A stretch of 64,000 nucleotides of DNA from Jiulongibacter sp966250325 (lineage in GTDB: Bacteria > Bacteroidota > Bacteroidia > Cytophagales > Spirosomataceae): positions 1 to 64,000 of the forward strand of contig CBINGY010000022.1 in the NCBI GenBank assembly GCA_966250325.1, given 5' to 3'. Positions 1-7,297 of the stretch are shown here, in pieces (positions within the stretch are counted from its first letter, which is position 1; the number at the start of each line of letters is the position of its first letter). A model generated the notes under the pieces. That model made no database searches and was not told where the DNA came from. It saw nothing but the letters and a program-made list of their open reading frames with translations. Both the position numbers and the translations under genes were made by a program.

Positions 1-172
1 TATCGGCATTCGCTCCGGGATAATTGGTAGATACTGTAACTACAGGAGGATCCACCGAAGGATATTCCCGCACACCCAGATACTGGAAACTCACCACCCC
101 AAAAAGGATGATTAATAAATTTAAAACGATGGCCAGAACCGGCCTTTTGATCGATAAACTGGATATTGTCAT
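1..172 (-). CDS. RND efflux permease, N-terminal fragment (runs off window)
   Basis: The first 57 codons of an AcrB/MexB-type resistance-nodulation-division inner-membrane pump. The N-terminus has the family pattern: a short cytoplasmic lead with SIKRPVLA, one hydrophobic helix (about residues 11-30), then YLGVREYPSVDPPVVTV, typical of the start of the periplasmic porter domain. Such pumps use proton antiport to export drugs, metals or lipophiles through a trimeric complex with an adaptor and an outer-membrane channel. The start codon lies 7 nt after the stop of the adaptor gene on the same strand, so the two form an operon. The remaining roughly 1000 residues lie outside the window, so substrate class cannot be judged. 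Confidence 0.9.
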   Translation of the reverse strand, partial: MTISSLSIKRPVLAIVLNLLIILFGVVSFQYLGVREYPSVDPPVVTVSTNYPGANAD

Positions 173-179
173 AACGCTA

Positions 180-1229
180 TCAGTTTGAGGTTACTTTCAT
201 TCCCGGCTTGAGACTCATTATGGCCGTGGTAATCAATGAATCGCCCAGATTCAAACCACTGATTACTTCAACCATACTTTCGTTGCGAAGTCCGGTTTCC
301 ACCATAACTTCGCTTACCTGGCCATTCTTCTTCACATACACTTTTTTCCCTCCCAATACGGGTACTATTGTTTCCGATGGAATCATAATGGCAGAATTAG
401 AGCCAAGGTTCAGATTCACTTTGGCAAACATACCTGGTAACAGGTGCCCCCCATTTGAAGCCAGGGCTCTTACCTTAATCATCCGGAGATTTACATCTAT
501 CTTAGGATCAATGGCAATAATTCTGGCCTTGAACTTCTCAGTCACACCGTCTACTTCAAATGTTATATCCTGCCCCACTTTGACCATGGAAAGATACTTT
601 TCCGGCACGTTAAAATCCAATTTCATCGGGTTGGTCTGAACCAGGTTGGCAATGACGGTGGTAGGGGTAACATACGCCCCCTGAGAGATATTTTTAAGAC
701 CTATCTTGCCCGAGAACGGAGCACGAACTTCTGTGCGTTCCAGTTGCACTTCCAAAAGCTCCTTATCTGCCTGCAAGGTATTCACGGTATTAGCAGCGAG
801 ATCATATTCTTCTTTACTAATGGCCTCAATCTCAAGGAGCTTCTTTTGCCGGGCTTCGGTTTGTTTGGCCAATTCGGCTTCGAGCTGAACCTTTTTAAGC
901 TGAGCTCTTATGTCATCATCCTTTATTTTGGCAATAAGCTGACCTTTATTTACATATGTACCTTCTTTGAGGTTGAGATTTATCAATCTTCCTGAAAGTT
1001 CAGACCTGAGTTCCACTTCTTCATTGGGTGCAAGAGTACCTGAAGAATAGACCACCAGATTGGATTCGTCCCTTTCCACAGCGATGGTGCTCACCTGAAC
1101 ACTTTGAGAAGGGCCGCCCCCTCCAGCTGCCGGGCCTCCGGCCGGAGCTTCGGAATCTCCTTTCCAGAAGAAAACCTTAACTACGATAAGAGCTGCAAGA
1201 ATGGAGGCAATAATAATGAGTGGCTTCAT
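180..1229 (-). CDS. RND efflux periplasmic adaptor (membrane fusion protein)
   Basis: HlyD/AcrA-type adaptor of about 349 residues. It has an N-terminal membrane anchor (MKPLIIIASILAALIVV), a glycine-rich linker, a split biotinyl-lipoyl region around a short coiled-coil hairpin (Gln/Glu/Lys/Leu-rich), the signature TEVRAPFSGKIG, and a C-terminal beta-barrel region. It bridges the inner-membrane pump encoded directly downstream to an outer-membrane channel; no TolC-like gene is in the window. The reading frame is open upstream to an ATG at 1271, but starting at 1229 places the hydrophobic anchor at the very N-terminus, as usual in the family, so that start is preferred. Role is certain at family level; substrate is unknown. 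Confidence 0.93.
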   Translation of the reverse strand: MKPLIIIASILAALIVVKVFFWKGDSEAPAGGPAAGGGGPSQSVQVSTIAVERDESNLVVYSSGTLAPNEEVELRSELSGRLINLNLKEGTYVNKGQLIAKIKDDDIRAQLKKVQLEAELAKQTEARQKKLLEIEAISKEEYDLAANTVNTLQADKELLEVQLERTEVRAPFSGKIGLKNISQGAYVTPTTVIANLVQTNPMKLDFNVPEKYLSMVKVGQDITFEVDGVTEKFKARIIAIDPKIDVNLRMIKVRALASNGGHLLPGMFAKVNLNLGSNSAIMIPSETIVPVLGGKKVYVKKNGQVSEVMVETGLRNESMVEVISGLNLGDSLITTAIMSLKPGMKVTSN

Positions 1230-1414
1230 ATGAAACGCGTTGAATAATGAGAGGTTAAAATGGTAAAGCAAGCCTAAGTTATGATCTTAAAAAAATACAA
1301 TTTTTTTCAATGGATACAGCAAAGATATCCATAGACAAAACTTCTGATTCCAGATACAAGACAAATGCTCATAGAAAACATTGTAAAAATGGCCGAAAAA
1401 ATTGCCATAGACTA

Positions 1415-1442
1415 TTTGTTTCCTTTAAAATTTCTAATTTTG
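1415..1442 (+). promoter_or_regulatory. Bacteroidota-type promoter ahead of small membrane protein
   Basis: A TTTG at 1415-1418 and TAATTTTG at 1435-1442 match the Bacteroidota -33/-7 elements (TTG and TAnnTTTG). The spacer is 16 nt, shorter than the usual 19-20, so this is only a moderate match. It would start transcription about 25 nt before the ATG at 1473. Confidence 0.4.
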
Positions 1443-1472
1443 CGACGAAACAAAAAGAAAAAACGACCGATC

Positions 1473-1592
1473 ATGTTCAATTATCAGTTTCCTACCTGGG
1501 TTGCCATTGTTTTCTTCATTGTACTTCTTACAGGAGCTTTCATAGCGGGCAAATGGTTGGTAAAAAAGGATCGTAACTACAACGGTTTCTAA
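1473..1592 (+). CDS. Small single-pass membrane protein (39 aa), unknown
   Basis: A 39-residue open frame beginning MFNYQFPTWVAIVF with one strongly hydrophobic helix (about residues 8-28) followed by a short basic tail (KWLVKKDRNYNGF). The start at 1473 is preferred over the upstream in-frame ATG at 1365 because it puts the helix at the N-terminus and lies just after a plausible promoter. Its end overlaps the convergent rhodanese gene by 4 nt. I do not recognise a family. Short membrane proteins like this are common and often missed in Bacteroidota; it may equally be chance coding. Confidence 0.45.
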   Translation: MFNYQFPTWVAIVFFIVLLTGAFIAGKWLVKKDRNYNGF

Positions 1593-1873
1593 GAAATCCC
1601 ATCCTTCAGATGCAGGATTCTTTTTCCGGGGAATTTTTTCCGATAAACTCTTGCCAGTATATGACTTCTTGTTCCGTTGGAACAGGCAATTATTAGCGTG
1701 GTATAGGCTGAGAGTTTTTCCACATTTTCATTGATCAGATGAGAGGGGATGTTGATACCTCCCAGATTGAACTCGGCGAATTCCTCCGTTTCCCGAATAT
1801 CTATTAATTGACAATCTTTATCAGAAAGCCACTCCGGCAATTCATCCAGAGTTATTTCCTCAACAGTGCTCAT
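1589..1873 (-). CDS. Rhodanese-like domain protein
   Basis: Single-domain rhodanese of 94 residues. The core LIDIRETEEFAEFNLGGINIP is the typical CH2-type region, and the active-site loop CSNGTRS (Cys64, with Gly and Arg in the usual places) should bind persulfide sulfur. Such proteins transfer sulfane sulfur or act as small thiol carriers in the cytoplasm; partner unknown. It follows radC with a 2-nt gap on the same strand, so the two are probably cotranscribed. It is shorter than two-domain sulfurtransferases (about 280 aa) and matches the GlpE/PspE size class. Confidence 0.9.
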   Translation of the reverse strand: MSTVEEITLDELPEWLSDKDCQLIDIRETEEFAEFNLGGINIPSHLINENVEKLSAYTTLIIACSNGTRSHILARVYRKKFPGKRILHLKDGIS

Positions 1874-1875
1874 AA

Positions 1876-2574
1876 TTACAGCATATCATTATCATTGAAA
1901 CTATAATAGCCATTATCTGTAAAAATAAGGTGATCGGCAATTCGTATATCCAGTAAATCAGAGGCTTTTCTAAGATTTTTTGTCAGAGAAATGTCCATAT
2001 CACTTGGCTTTAATTTACCAGAAGGATGGTTATGAACCAGAATGATTACTGAGGCGAGGGCATCTATCGCAGCCTTGAATATGATTCTGGTATCGGCAAG
2101 TACCATCGAGACCCCGCCCTGCCCTATTTTCACATGCCGCAATGGGCGAAGTGCGTTATCCAGCAGCAGGATCCAGAATTCCTCATGATTAAGATCACTG
2201 AGCATCGGCTTAAAATACTCATATATCCGCGATGACGAATTCAAGGTTAATACTTTGTTTTCCTTTTGAGTACTTAGCCTTCTTCTGCCCAATTCCAACG
2301 CTGAAACTATGGTGATGGCTTTGGCCTCGCCTACCCCCTTGAATTTCATGAGATCATCTACAGATGCCCTGGCCAGCCGGCTAAGGTCATTCTCAAAATG
2401 AGCCAGTATGCTGCGGGCAAGCTCCACAGCAGATTGCTCCCTTGAGCCCGATCCCATAAGAATGGCGATTATCTCAGAATCTGAAAGAGCCGCCCGACCC
2501 TTTAGAAGTAGTTTTTCTCTGGGGCGATCTTCCTCAGCCCAGGCAGAGATGGCAGGTTTTGAGCGATTTAGCAT
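1876..2574 (-). CDS. radC: RadC family JAB/MPN metalloprotein
   Basis: UPF0758/RadC protein of about 232 residues. It has an N-terminal helix-hairpin-helix region (FKGVGEAKAITIVSALELGRRR) followed by a C-terminal JAB1/MPN domain with the intact zinc-ligand motif HNHPSG and the downstream S-x-x-D (about residues 181-194). The family was once linked to DNA repair, but the molecular role remains unclear; a deubiquitinase-like metallopeptidase fold is certain. The ORF is open to an ATG at 2604. The start at 2574 is preferred because the rpsT terminator hairpin (2596-2617) would otherwise sit inside the coding region and the family normally begins just before the KPAISAWAEEDRPREKL segment. Confidence 0.93.
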   Translation of the reverse strand: MLNRSKPAISAWAEEDRPREKLLLKGRAALSDSEIIAILMGSGSREQSAVELARSILAHFENDLSRLARASVDDLMKFKGVGEAKAITIVSALELGRRRLSTQKENKVLTLNSSSRIYEYFKPMLSDLNHEEFWILLLDNALRPLRHVKIGQGGVSMVLADTRIIFKAAIDALASVIILVHNHPSGKLKPSDMDISLTKNLRKASDLLDIRIADHLIFTDNGYYSFNDNDML

Positions 2575-2589
2575 GCTCAAATGTAAATG

Positions 2590-2617
2590 AAAAAAGGGAG
2601 TCATTTAAATGACTCCC
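2590..2617 (-). terminator. Intrinsic terminator of rpsT
   Basis: A perfect 22-bp palindrome (11-bp arms) at 2596-2617 is followed on the minus strand by six T residues (2595-2590). It lies between the rpsT stop and the radC start, so it should end the rpsT transcript. Confidence 0.9.
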
Positions 2618-2641
2618 TCTCAAAAATTCTTATCGGTTTGC

Positions 2642-2896
2642 TCAGGCCAGAGCATTCACATGCTTCGCGAGCGACGACTTTATGTTTCCGGCCTTATTCT
2701 TGTGAATTACATTCTTACGGGCCAGCTTATCAAGCATTGAAGAAACTGTCTTCAAATATTCTGAAGCTTCTTTCTGCTCAGTCATACCACGAAGCTTTCT
2801 CACAGCCGAACGAGTGGTCTTATGCTGATATTTATTTCTTAAACGCTTAGCTTCCGTTGATCTGATTCTCTTTAAAGCTGACTTATGATTTGCCAT
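2642..2896 (-). CDS. rpsT: 30S ribosomal protein S20
   Basis: 84-residue bS20. It begins MANHKSALKRIRSTEAKRL, the family N-terminus, and is a lysine/arginine-rich bundle of helices that binds 16S rRNA during early 30S assembly. The length matches the family (82-90 aa). It is monocistronic, with a strong Bacteroidota promoter 40-70 nt upstream and a hairpin terminator just after its stop. Confidence 0.98.
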   Translation of the reverse strand: MANHKSALKRIRSTEAKRLRNKYQHKTTRSAVRKLRGMTEQKEASEYLKTVSSMLDKLARKNVIHKNKAGNIKSSLAKHVNALA

Positions 2897-2936
2897 TTAT
2901 CTCAAAAAAATTTACGATTCTTCTTAATTCGGGGTG

Positions 2937-2967
2937 CAAAGATAAGTACTTATACAGAATCTACCAA
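2937..2967 (-). promoter_or_regulatory. rpsT promoter
   Basis: On the minus strand, TTG (2967-2965), a 20-nt spacer and TATCTTTG (2944-2937) match the Bacteroidota housekeeping promoter exactly (TTG-N19/20-TAnnTTTG). The start codon of rpsT lies about 40 nt downstream of the -7 element. Confidence 0.85.
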
Positions 2968-3043
2968 TCTGAAATTAAAAATATTGGTAAATTTTCTTAG
3001 CTTCCTGTGAAGAAAATTCATTCTGAAAATTTAACTTTCGGAT

Positions 3044-4024
3044 ATGAACCGCACGCTATCATTCCTCATAACCTTTTTCCTACTCGCCTTACCGGGTAAT
3101 TCTACTTTCTGGGGTTTCTACGCACATCAGAAAATTAACCGACTGGCTGTTTTTACGCTTCCACCTGAGCTTCTCGGGTTTTACAAGTCAAATATAGATT
3201 ACATTGCCGAAAATGCTGTGAATCCAGATAAACGAAGATATGCAGTGGACGGAGAGGCTGCCAGACACTACATAGATCTGGATGTTTACCCAAAAGAAGT
3301 CCAAAGTGACCTCAAAACACTCTCGTGGACACAAGCCATTGAAAAATATACCGAAGACACGCTTATGGCCTATGGGATTGTACCATGGCAGATTATTAAA
3401 ATGAAGTTTCAGCTGACTGAAGCCTTTCGTAAAAAAGAAATCAAACAAATACTGAGGCTTTCAACTGAAGTGGGTCATTATATAGCAGACGCCCATGTAC
3501 CATTACACACTACCGAGAATTACAACGGACAGCTGACTAATCAAACAGGTATTCATGGATTCTGGGAAAGCCGCTTACCTGAACTCTATGCGGATGAGTA
3601 CAACTTCTGGGTAGGCAAAGCAAGTTATATCGAAAACATTCACCACACGATCTGGGAGGTTGTCAGCAGTTCACATGCCGCCCTGGATTCTGTCCTTAAC
3701 TTTGAAAAACAATTAAGCCTACAATTTCCAGCTGATAAGAAATATACCATTGAGGAGCGGTCAGGTCAAACCATCCGAAATTACTCCCGGCCATTTTCTG
3801 AGGAATATCACAGAATGCTCGACAACCAGGTGGAACGCCGAATGAAGGCTGCTGTAAAGACTATAGGCAATTTCTGGTACACCTGCTGGATTGACGCGGG
3901 TCAGCCCGATTTATCCAGAGAAAAACCTTTCATCCCCACTGATGAAGATCTGCATGAAGAGGCTGAGCTTAAGAAGGCCTGGCTACAGCGAATACTCAAT
4001 GTAAGACGTGAAGCCGATCATTAA
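3044..4024 (+). CDS. Secreted zinc-dependent phospholipase C / S1-P1 nuclease-like enzyme
   Basis: 326 residues with an N-terminal signal peptide (hydrophobic 5-18). The mature end has WGFYAH, so Trp23 could coordinate zinc through its free amino group, as in the S1/P1 nuclease and zinc phospholipase C fold. Ligand motifs are present: His28, HYIDLD (75-80), the block GHYIADAHVPLH (144-155) and GIHGFWE (169-175). Such enzymes hydrolyse phosphodiester bonds of phospholipids or nucleic acids in the periplasm or outside the cell; which one cannot be told here. It is convergent with etfA, and the two stop codons overlap (4021-4024). The C-terminal tail is rich in Glu and Lys. Confidence 0.85.
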   Translation: MNRTLSFLITFFLLALPGNSTFWGFYAHQKINRLAVFTLPPELLGFYKSNIDYIAENAVNPDKRRYAVDGEAARHYIDLDVYPKEVQSDLKTLSWTQAIEKYTEDTLMAYGIVPWQIIKMKFQLTEAFRKKEIKQILRLSTEVGHYIADAHVPLHTTENYNGQLTNQTGIHGFWESRLPELYADEYNFWVGKASYIENIHHTIWEVVSSSHAALDSVLNFEKQLSLQFPADKKYTIEERSGQTIRNYSRPFSEEYHRMLDNQVERRMKAAVKTIGNFWYTCWIDAGQPDLSREKPFIPTDEDLHEEAELKKAWLQRILNVRREADH

Positions 4025-4983
4025 AGGGCTTTTACAGCCGCCGTTAGCTTCGGTAAAACCTCAAAAACATCACCCACAATACCATAATCTGCCGCTTTGA
4101 AAAAGGGAGCCTCCGGATCATTATTAATCACGACAATGACCTTCGAAGAGTTTACTCCTGCCAGGTGCTGAATGGCTCCGGAAATACCGCAGGCTATGTA
4201 AAGGTTTGGAGAAACTTTAATGCCCGTTTGACCCACATGCTCATGATGCGGCCTCCAATCCATATCTGAAACTGGTTTGGAACATGCCGTAGCTGCCCCT
4301 AAAGCAGACGCCAGATCCAGCAGAGGTTGCCAGTTTTCTGCGGCTTTAAGTCCACGTCCTCCCGAGACCACAATATCTGCCTCAGGTAAAGACACCATTC
4401 CGGTTGTTTTTAGCGTATCAGTGATAGTGATGTCAAACAATGAGCTGTCCAAAGTAGTTTGAAATGGCACAACTTCAGCAATTCCACCGGTTTCTTTCAT
4501 CTCCACCGCATTTTTCTTTACAAGAAGTATCTTTTTAGAGGTAGTTATCTTGGTCTGGGCAAAAGCTTTTCCTGTGAAAATACTTCGTTTGACCTCAAAC
4601 CCGGCAGAGAGGTCAGGCAAGGCCACCACGTTTCCCACGATACCCGCCTGTAAAGCTCCCGCTGTACGGGCTACCACGGCATCTGCCAGAGAAGATTTGG
4701 CAGCAACCAAAACCTCTGCACCTGTTTCATTCATTGCGGCAGTGATCACTTTGCTGTAGGCAGCGATATTTTCATTCTCCAGGATACTGTCTGATACATG
4801 TAATACTTTTTGAGCTCCCAGATTGCCGGCGGTAGCCAAAGCAGTAGAATCTGCTCTACCAATGGCAATTGAGGTACATACCCCACCTGCCATGTCAGCC
4901 AGCTGAGCTGCATAGGAAATCGCTTCTAACGAAGTCCTTTTGATAGTACCCTCTGCTAATTCTATGAAAACCAATACATTCAT
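4021..4983 (-). CDS. etfA: Electron transfer flavoprotein, alpha subunit
   Basis: 320-residue EtfA/FixB. The C-terminal FAD domain carries the conserved stretch VSGGRGLK (about 208-215) and the signature GQTGIKVSPNLYIACGISGA followed by IQHLAGV. With EtfB it forms a soluble FAD/AMP heterodimer that takes electrons from acyl-CoA dehydrogenases and passes them to ETF:quinone oxidoreductase. It lies 28 nt downstream of etfB in the same direction, the common Bacteroidota order etfB-etfA. Length is normal. Its start codon at 4983 is the first ATG and agrees with MNVLVFIEL, the usual N-terminus. Confidence 0.97.
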   Translation of the reverse strand: MNVLVFIELAEGTIKRTSLEAISYAAQLADMAGGVCTSIAIGRADSTALATAGNLGAQKVLHVSDSILENENIAAYSKVITAAMNETGAEVLVAAKSSLADAVVARTAGALQAGIVGNVVALPDLSAGFEVKRSIFTGKAFAQTKITTSKKILLVKKNAVEMKETGGIAEVVPFQTTLDSSLFDITITDTLKTTGMVSLPEADIVVSGGRGLKAAENWQPLLDLASALGAATACSKPVSDMDWRPHHEHVGQTGIKVSPNLYIACGISGAIQHLAGVNSSKVIVVINNDPEAPFFKAADYGIVGDVFEVLPKLTAAVKAL

Positions 4984-5011
4984 TGTTTGTTCTTTAAAGG
5001 TGAATCCTTAT

Positions 5012-5746
5012 TTACAATACTTTTGCCTCTGTTCTGAGCAGCTCAATCAGTTTTTCTGCTTCATTGGCAGGAATAAGTTTAACGGCCCCTTTTGCAGGTG
5101 GTAAGCTGTAGGAGTTAACCTCCGTTAGACTCTCACCAACGGCTGAAATCACCTGAAGTGGCTTGGAACGAGCCGTCATAATACCCCTCATATTAGGTAT
5201 TTTCCACTCAGCAATGGGCTCCTGACAGCCTAAAACCAACGGCAAGTTTGCCTTAAGTTTCTCTTTTCCTCCTTCAATTTCCCTCGTTAGTGTTGCCTCA
5301 TTGTTACTCACCTCCAACTCCATTACCGGCGAAAAGGAAGGAATTCCGAGCATTTCACCAACAATACCATGTACCACTCCCGAATTATAATCGGATGTTT
5401 CACGACCCATCATGATCAGGTCGAAAGATTTATCGCGAGCGAATTCAGCGATTTGTTTAGCCACAAAATAGGAGTCTGTAGGCTCGGCATCTACCCGCAC
5501 AGCGTCATCCGCCCCAATCGCCAAAGCCTTTCTTATCTGAGGCTCGGCATCAGCCAGTCCCACATTTAAAACGGTAACACTGCCACCTGTTGCCTCTTTT
5601 AATTCAACCGCCCGGGCCAGAGCATAATCATCGTAGGGCCCAATGATAAATGTAACACCCTCTTTCGTAAAAGTCGTATTGCCGTTCGAAAAGGTAATTT
5701 TTGCGGTGGTGTCTGGTACACTTGAAATACATACCAAAATTTTCAT
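5012..5746 (-). CDS. etfB: Electron transfer flavoprotein, beta subunit
   Basis: 244-residue EtfB/FixA. It begins MKILVCISSVPDTTAKI and contains the AMP-binding domain pattern GRETSDYNSGVVHGIVGEML near residues 115-134 and a C-terminal extension that wraps the alpha subunit (PNMRGIMTARSKPLQVI). It pairs with EtfA encoded immediately downstream, serving fatty acid and branched-chain amino acid oxidation. The upstream intergenic region is shared with the divergent TPR/asparaginase genes and has an 18-bp palindrome at 5838-5855 that could be an operator. Confidence 0.97.
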   Translation of the reverse strand: MKILVCISSVPDTTAKITFSNGNTTFTKEGVTFIIGPYDDYALARAVELKEATGGSVTVLNVGLADAEPQIRKALAIGADDAVRVDAEPTDSYFVAKQIAEFARDKSFDLIMMGRETSDYNSGVVHGIVGEMLGIPSFSPVMELEVSNNEATLTREIEGGKEKLKANLPLVLGCQEPIAEWKIPNMRGIMTARSKPLQVISAVGESLTEVNSYSLPPAKGAVKLIPANEAEKLIELLRTEAKVL

Positions 5747-5837
5747 AGGATAGATTTTAAAATTCCCGAATCAGATGTTTCAACCCAATTGTATGAAGTT
5801 AAGATTGAAATTATGAACTTTGATGTATAGTCAAAAT

Positions 5838-5855
5838 TGTTATGCATGCATAACA
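5838..5855. promoter_or_regulatory. 18-bp perfect palindrome between divergent operons (possible operator)
   Basis: A perfect inverted repeat, TGTTATGCA followed directly by its reverse complement, sits in the 137-nt gap between etfB and the TPR gene. Its symmetry fits a dimeric repressor site such as a TetR-type regulator of fatty acid oxidation, but no regulator gene is adjacent and the assignment is inference. Confidence 0.4.
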
Positions 5856-5883
5856 TTACAAATGTACCCAGGATCAGGACTTC

Positions 5884-6213
5884 ATGCAAGAGCAACGATT
5901 ATTTTTTTTGGAACAGTATTTCAGGGAGGAGCCTCACGAACCATTTAATGGGTATGCTCTGGCTATGGAATACCTTTCTACTGATACACCCAAAGCACTT
6001 GAACTTTTCGAAATGCTTTACCGGGAACACCCCGATTATCTGCCCACCTACTACCAGCTGGCTAAACTTTATTTGGAATCTGCAGCATATTCAAAAGCAG
6101 AAGAAGTATATTTAAAAGGTATGGATCTGGCACGGCAACAGAGTAACAGTAAAACTGAAAAGGAATTAAAAGGAGCCTATCAAATCCTGAAAGACGAAAC
6201 GGAGGAATGGTAA
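5884..6213 (+). CDS. Small tetratricopeptide-repeat protein
   Basis: 109 residues made of two to three helical hairpins with TPR spacing (ALELFEMLYREHPDYLPTYY, then KLYLESAAYSKAEEVYLKG). No signal peptide, so a cytoplasmic protein-protein adaptor. Its last 7 nt overlap the start of the asparaginase gene, implying translational coupling. The partner is unknown. Small TPR proteins next to this asparaginase type occur in related bacteria to my knowledge, but no function is established. Confidence 0.8.
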   Translation: MQEQRLFFLEQYFREEPHEPFNGYALAMEYLSTDTPKALELFEMLYREHPDYLPTYYQLAKLYLESAAYSKAEEVYLKGMDLARQQSNSKTEKELKGAYQILKDETEEW

Positions 6214-7253
6214 ATTACAGCATTAACAGAGATCATGGTTTTGAGAAAAGATTGCTCATGATTTATACCGGAGGTACACTCGGGATGGTCTTTGATCCAC
6301 AACTTGAGACACTTGTGCCTTTTCCATTTGATCGTATCCTGGAGAGCATTCCCGAACTGGCCAGAATACATGCCAATCTGGATATCGTAGCTATGGAACC
6401 CGCGATTGATTCTTCAGACATGAATCCGGAAATATGGACTAAGATCGCCAGAATTATCGAAGAGGCGTATGAAGGCTACGATGGTTTTGTCATTCTTCAT
6501 GGCACAGATACGATGGCTTATACTGCTTCAGCACTTAGCTTCATGCTGGAAAACCTATCCAAGCCCGTTATTCTGACCGGTGCACAACTACCCATTGGAG
6601 TGGCACGTACAGATGCCCGGGAGAATATGATGACCAGTCTGGAACTCGCCCTCGACCCCGACAAAATTCTGAACGAGGTCTGTATTTATTTCAATGGGCG
6701 TTTGCTGAGAGGTAACCGGTCAAAGAAATATGAGAGCTCGCAATTTGATGCCTTTCATTCTGAGAATTATCCGTATCTGGCCGATGTGGGTGTTTACATT
6801 CAGTTTCATCACCCTTACCTTCTACCGTCTCCTGTGGCAGAATTTAAAGTACATCACAGGCTGGACCCACGAGTTTTCATAGTAAAACTCTTTCCGGGAA
6901 TACAAAACGAATTCGCATCCAAAATCCTTCATTCACCTGATATCAGGGGAGTTGTCCTGGAAACCTTCGGAAGCGGAAATGCAAGTACCCATCCGTCGTT
7001 CATTGAAATTCTGAAAAAAGCTGTACAAATGGGCAAACACGTTGTGAATATATCTCAGTGCAGTGGTGGTGAGGTACGGCAGGATGATTACGCTGGTGGC
7101 AAAAAGCTGAATGAGGTGGGCGTTATCAGCGGAAGGGATCTAACCACAGAGGCGGCTGTTACCAAACTCATGTTTCTGCTAGGCCAAAATATTCAGCCAC
7201 AGGAAGTTAACCAACTTATGCAGAAAAACCTTCGGGGAGAAATGGCCCTATGA
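6207..7253 (+). CDS. ansA: Type I (cytosolic) L-asparaginase
   Basis: 348-residue asparaginase/glutaminase-fold enzyme hydrolysing L-asparagine to aspartate and ammonia. Both active-site signatures are present: YTGGTLGM (20-27, nucleophile Thr24) and HGTDTMAYTASAL (98-110), plus the allosteric/dimer region typical of the AnsA type. There is no signal peptide, which separates it from periplasmic type II enzymes. The start at 6207 overlaps the upstream TPR gene by 7 nt. It ends 64 nt before tRNA-Ser. Confidence 0.95.
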   Translation: MVNYSINRDHGFEKRLLMIYTGGTLGMVFDPQLETLVPFPFDRILESIPELARIHANLDIVAMEPAIDSSDMNPEIWTKIARIIEEAYEGYDGFVILHGTDTMAYTASALSFMLENLSKPVILTGAQLPIGVARTDARENMMTSLELALDPDKILNEVCIYFNGRLLRGNRSKKYESSQFDAFHSENYPYLADVGVYIQFHHPYLLPSPVAEFKVHHRLDPRVFIVKLFPGIQNEFASKILHSPDIRGVVLETFGSGNASTHPSFIEILKKAVQMGKHVVNISQCSGGEVRQDDYAGGKKLNEVGVISGRDLTTEAAVTKLMFLLGQNIQPQEVNQLMQKNLRGEMAL

Positions 7254-7297
7254 ATGGAATTAATGAAAAAGTATTTCGAAACCTGTGAGGAAACCGT

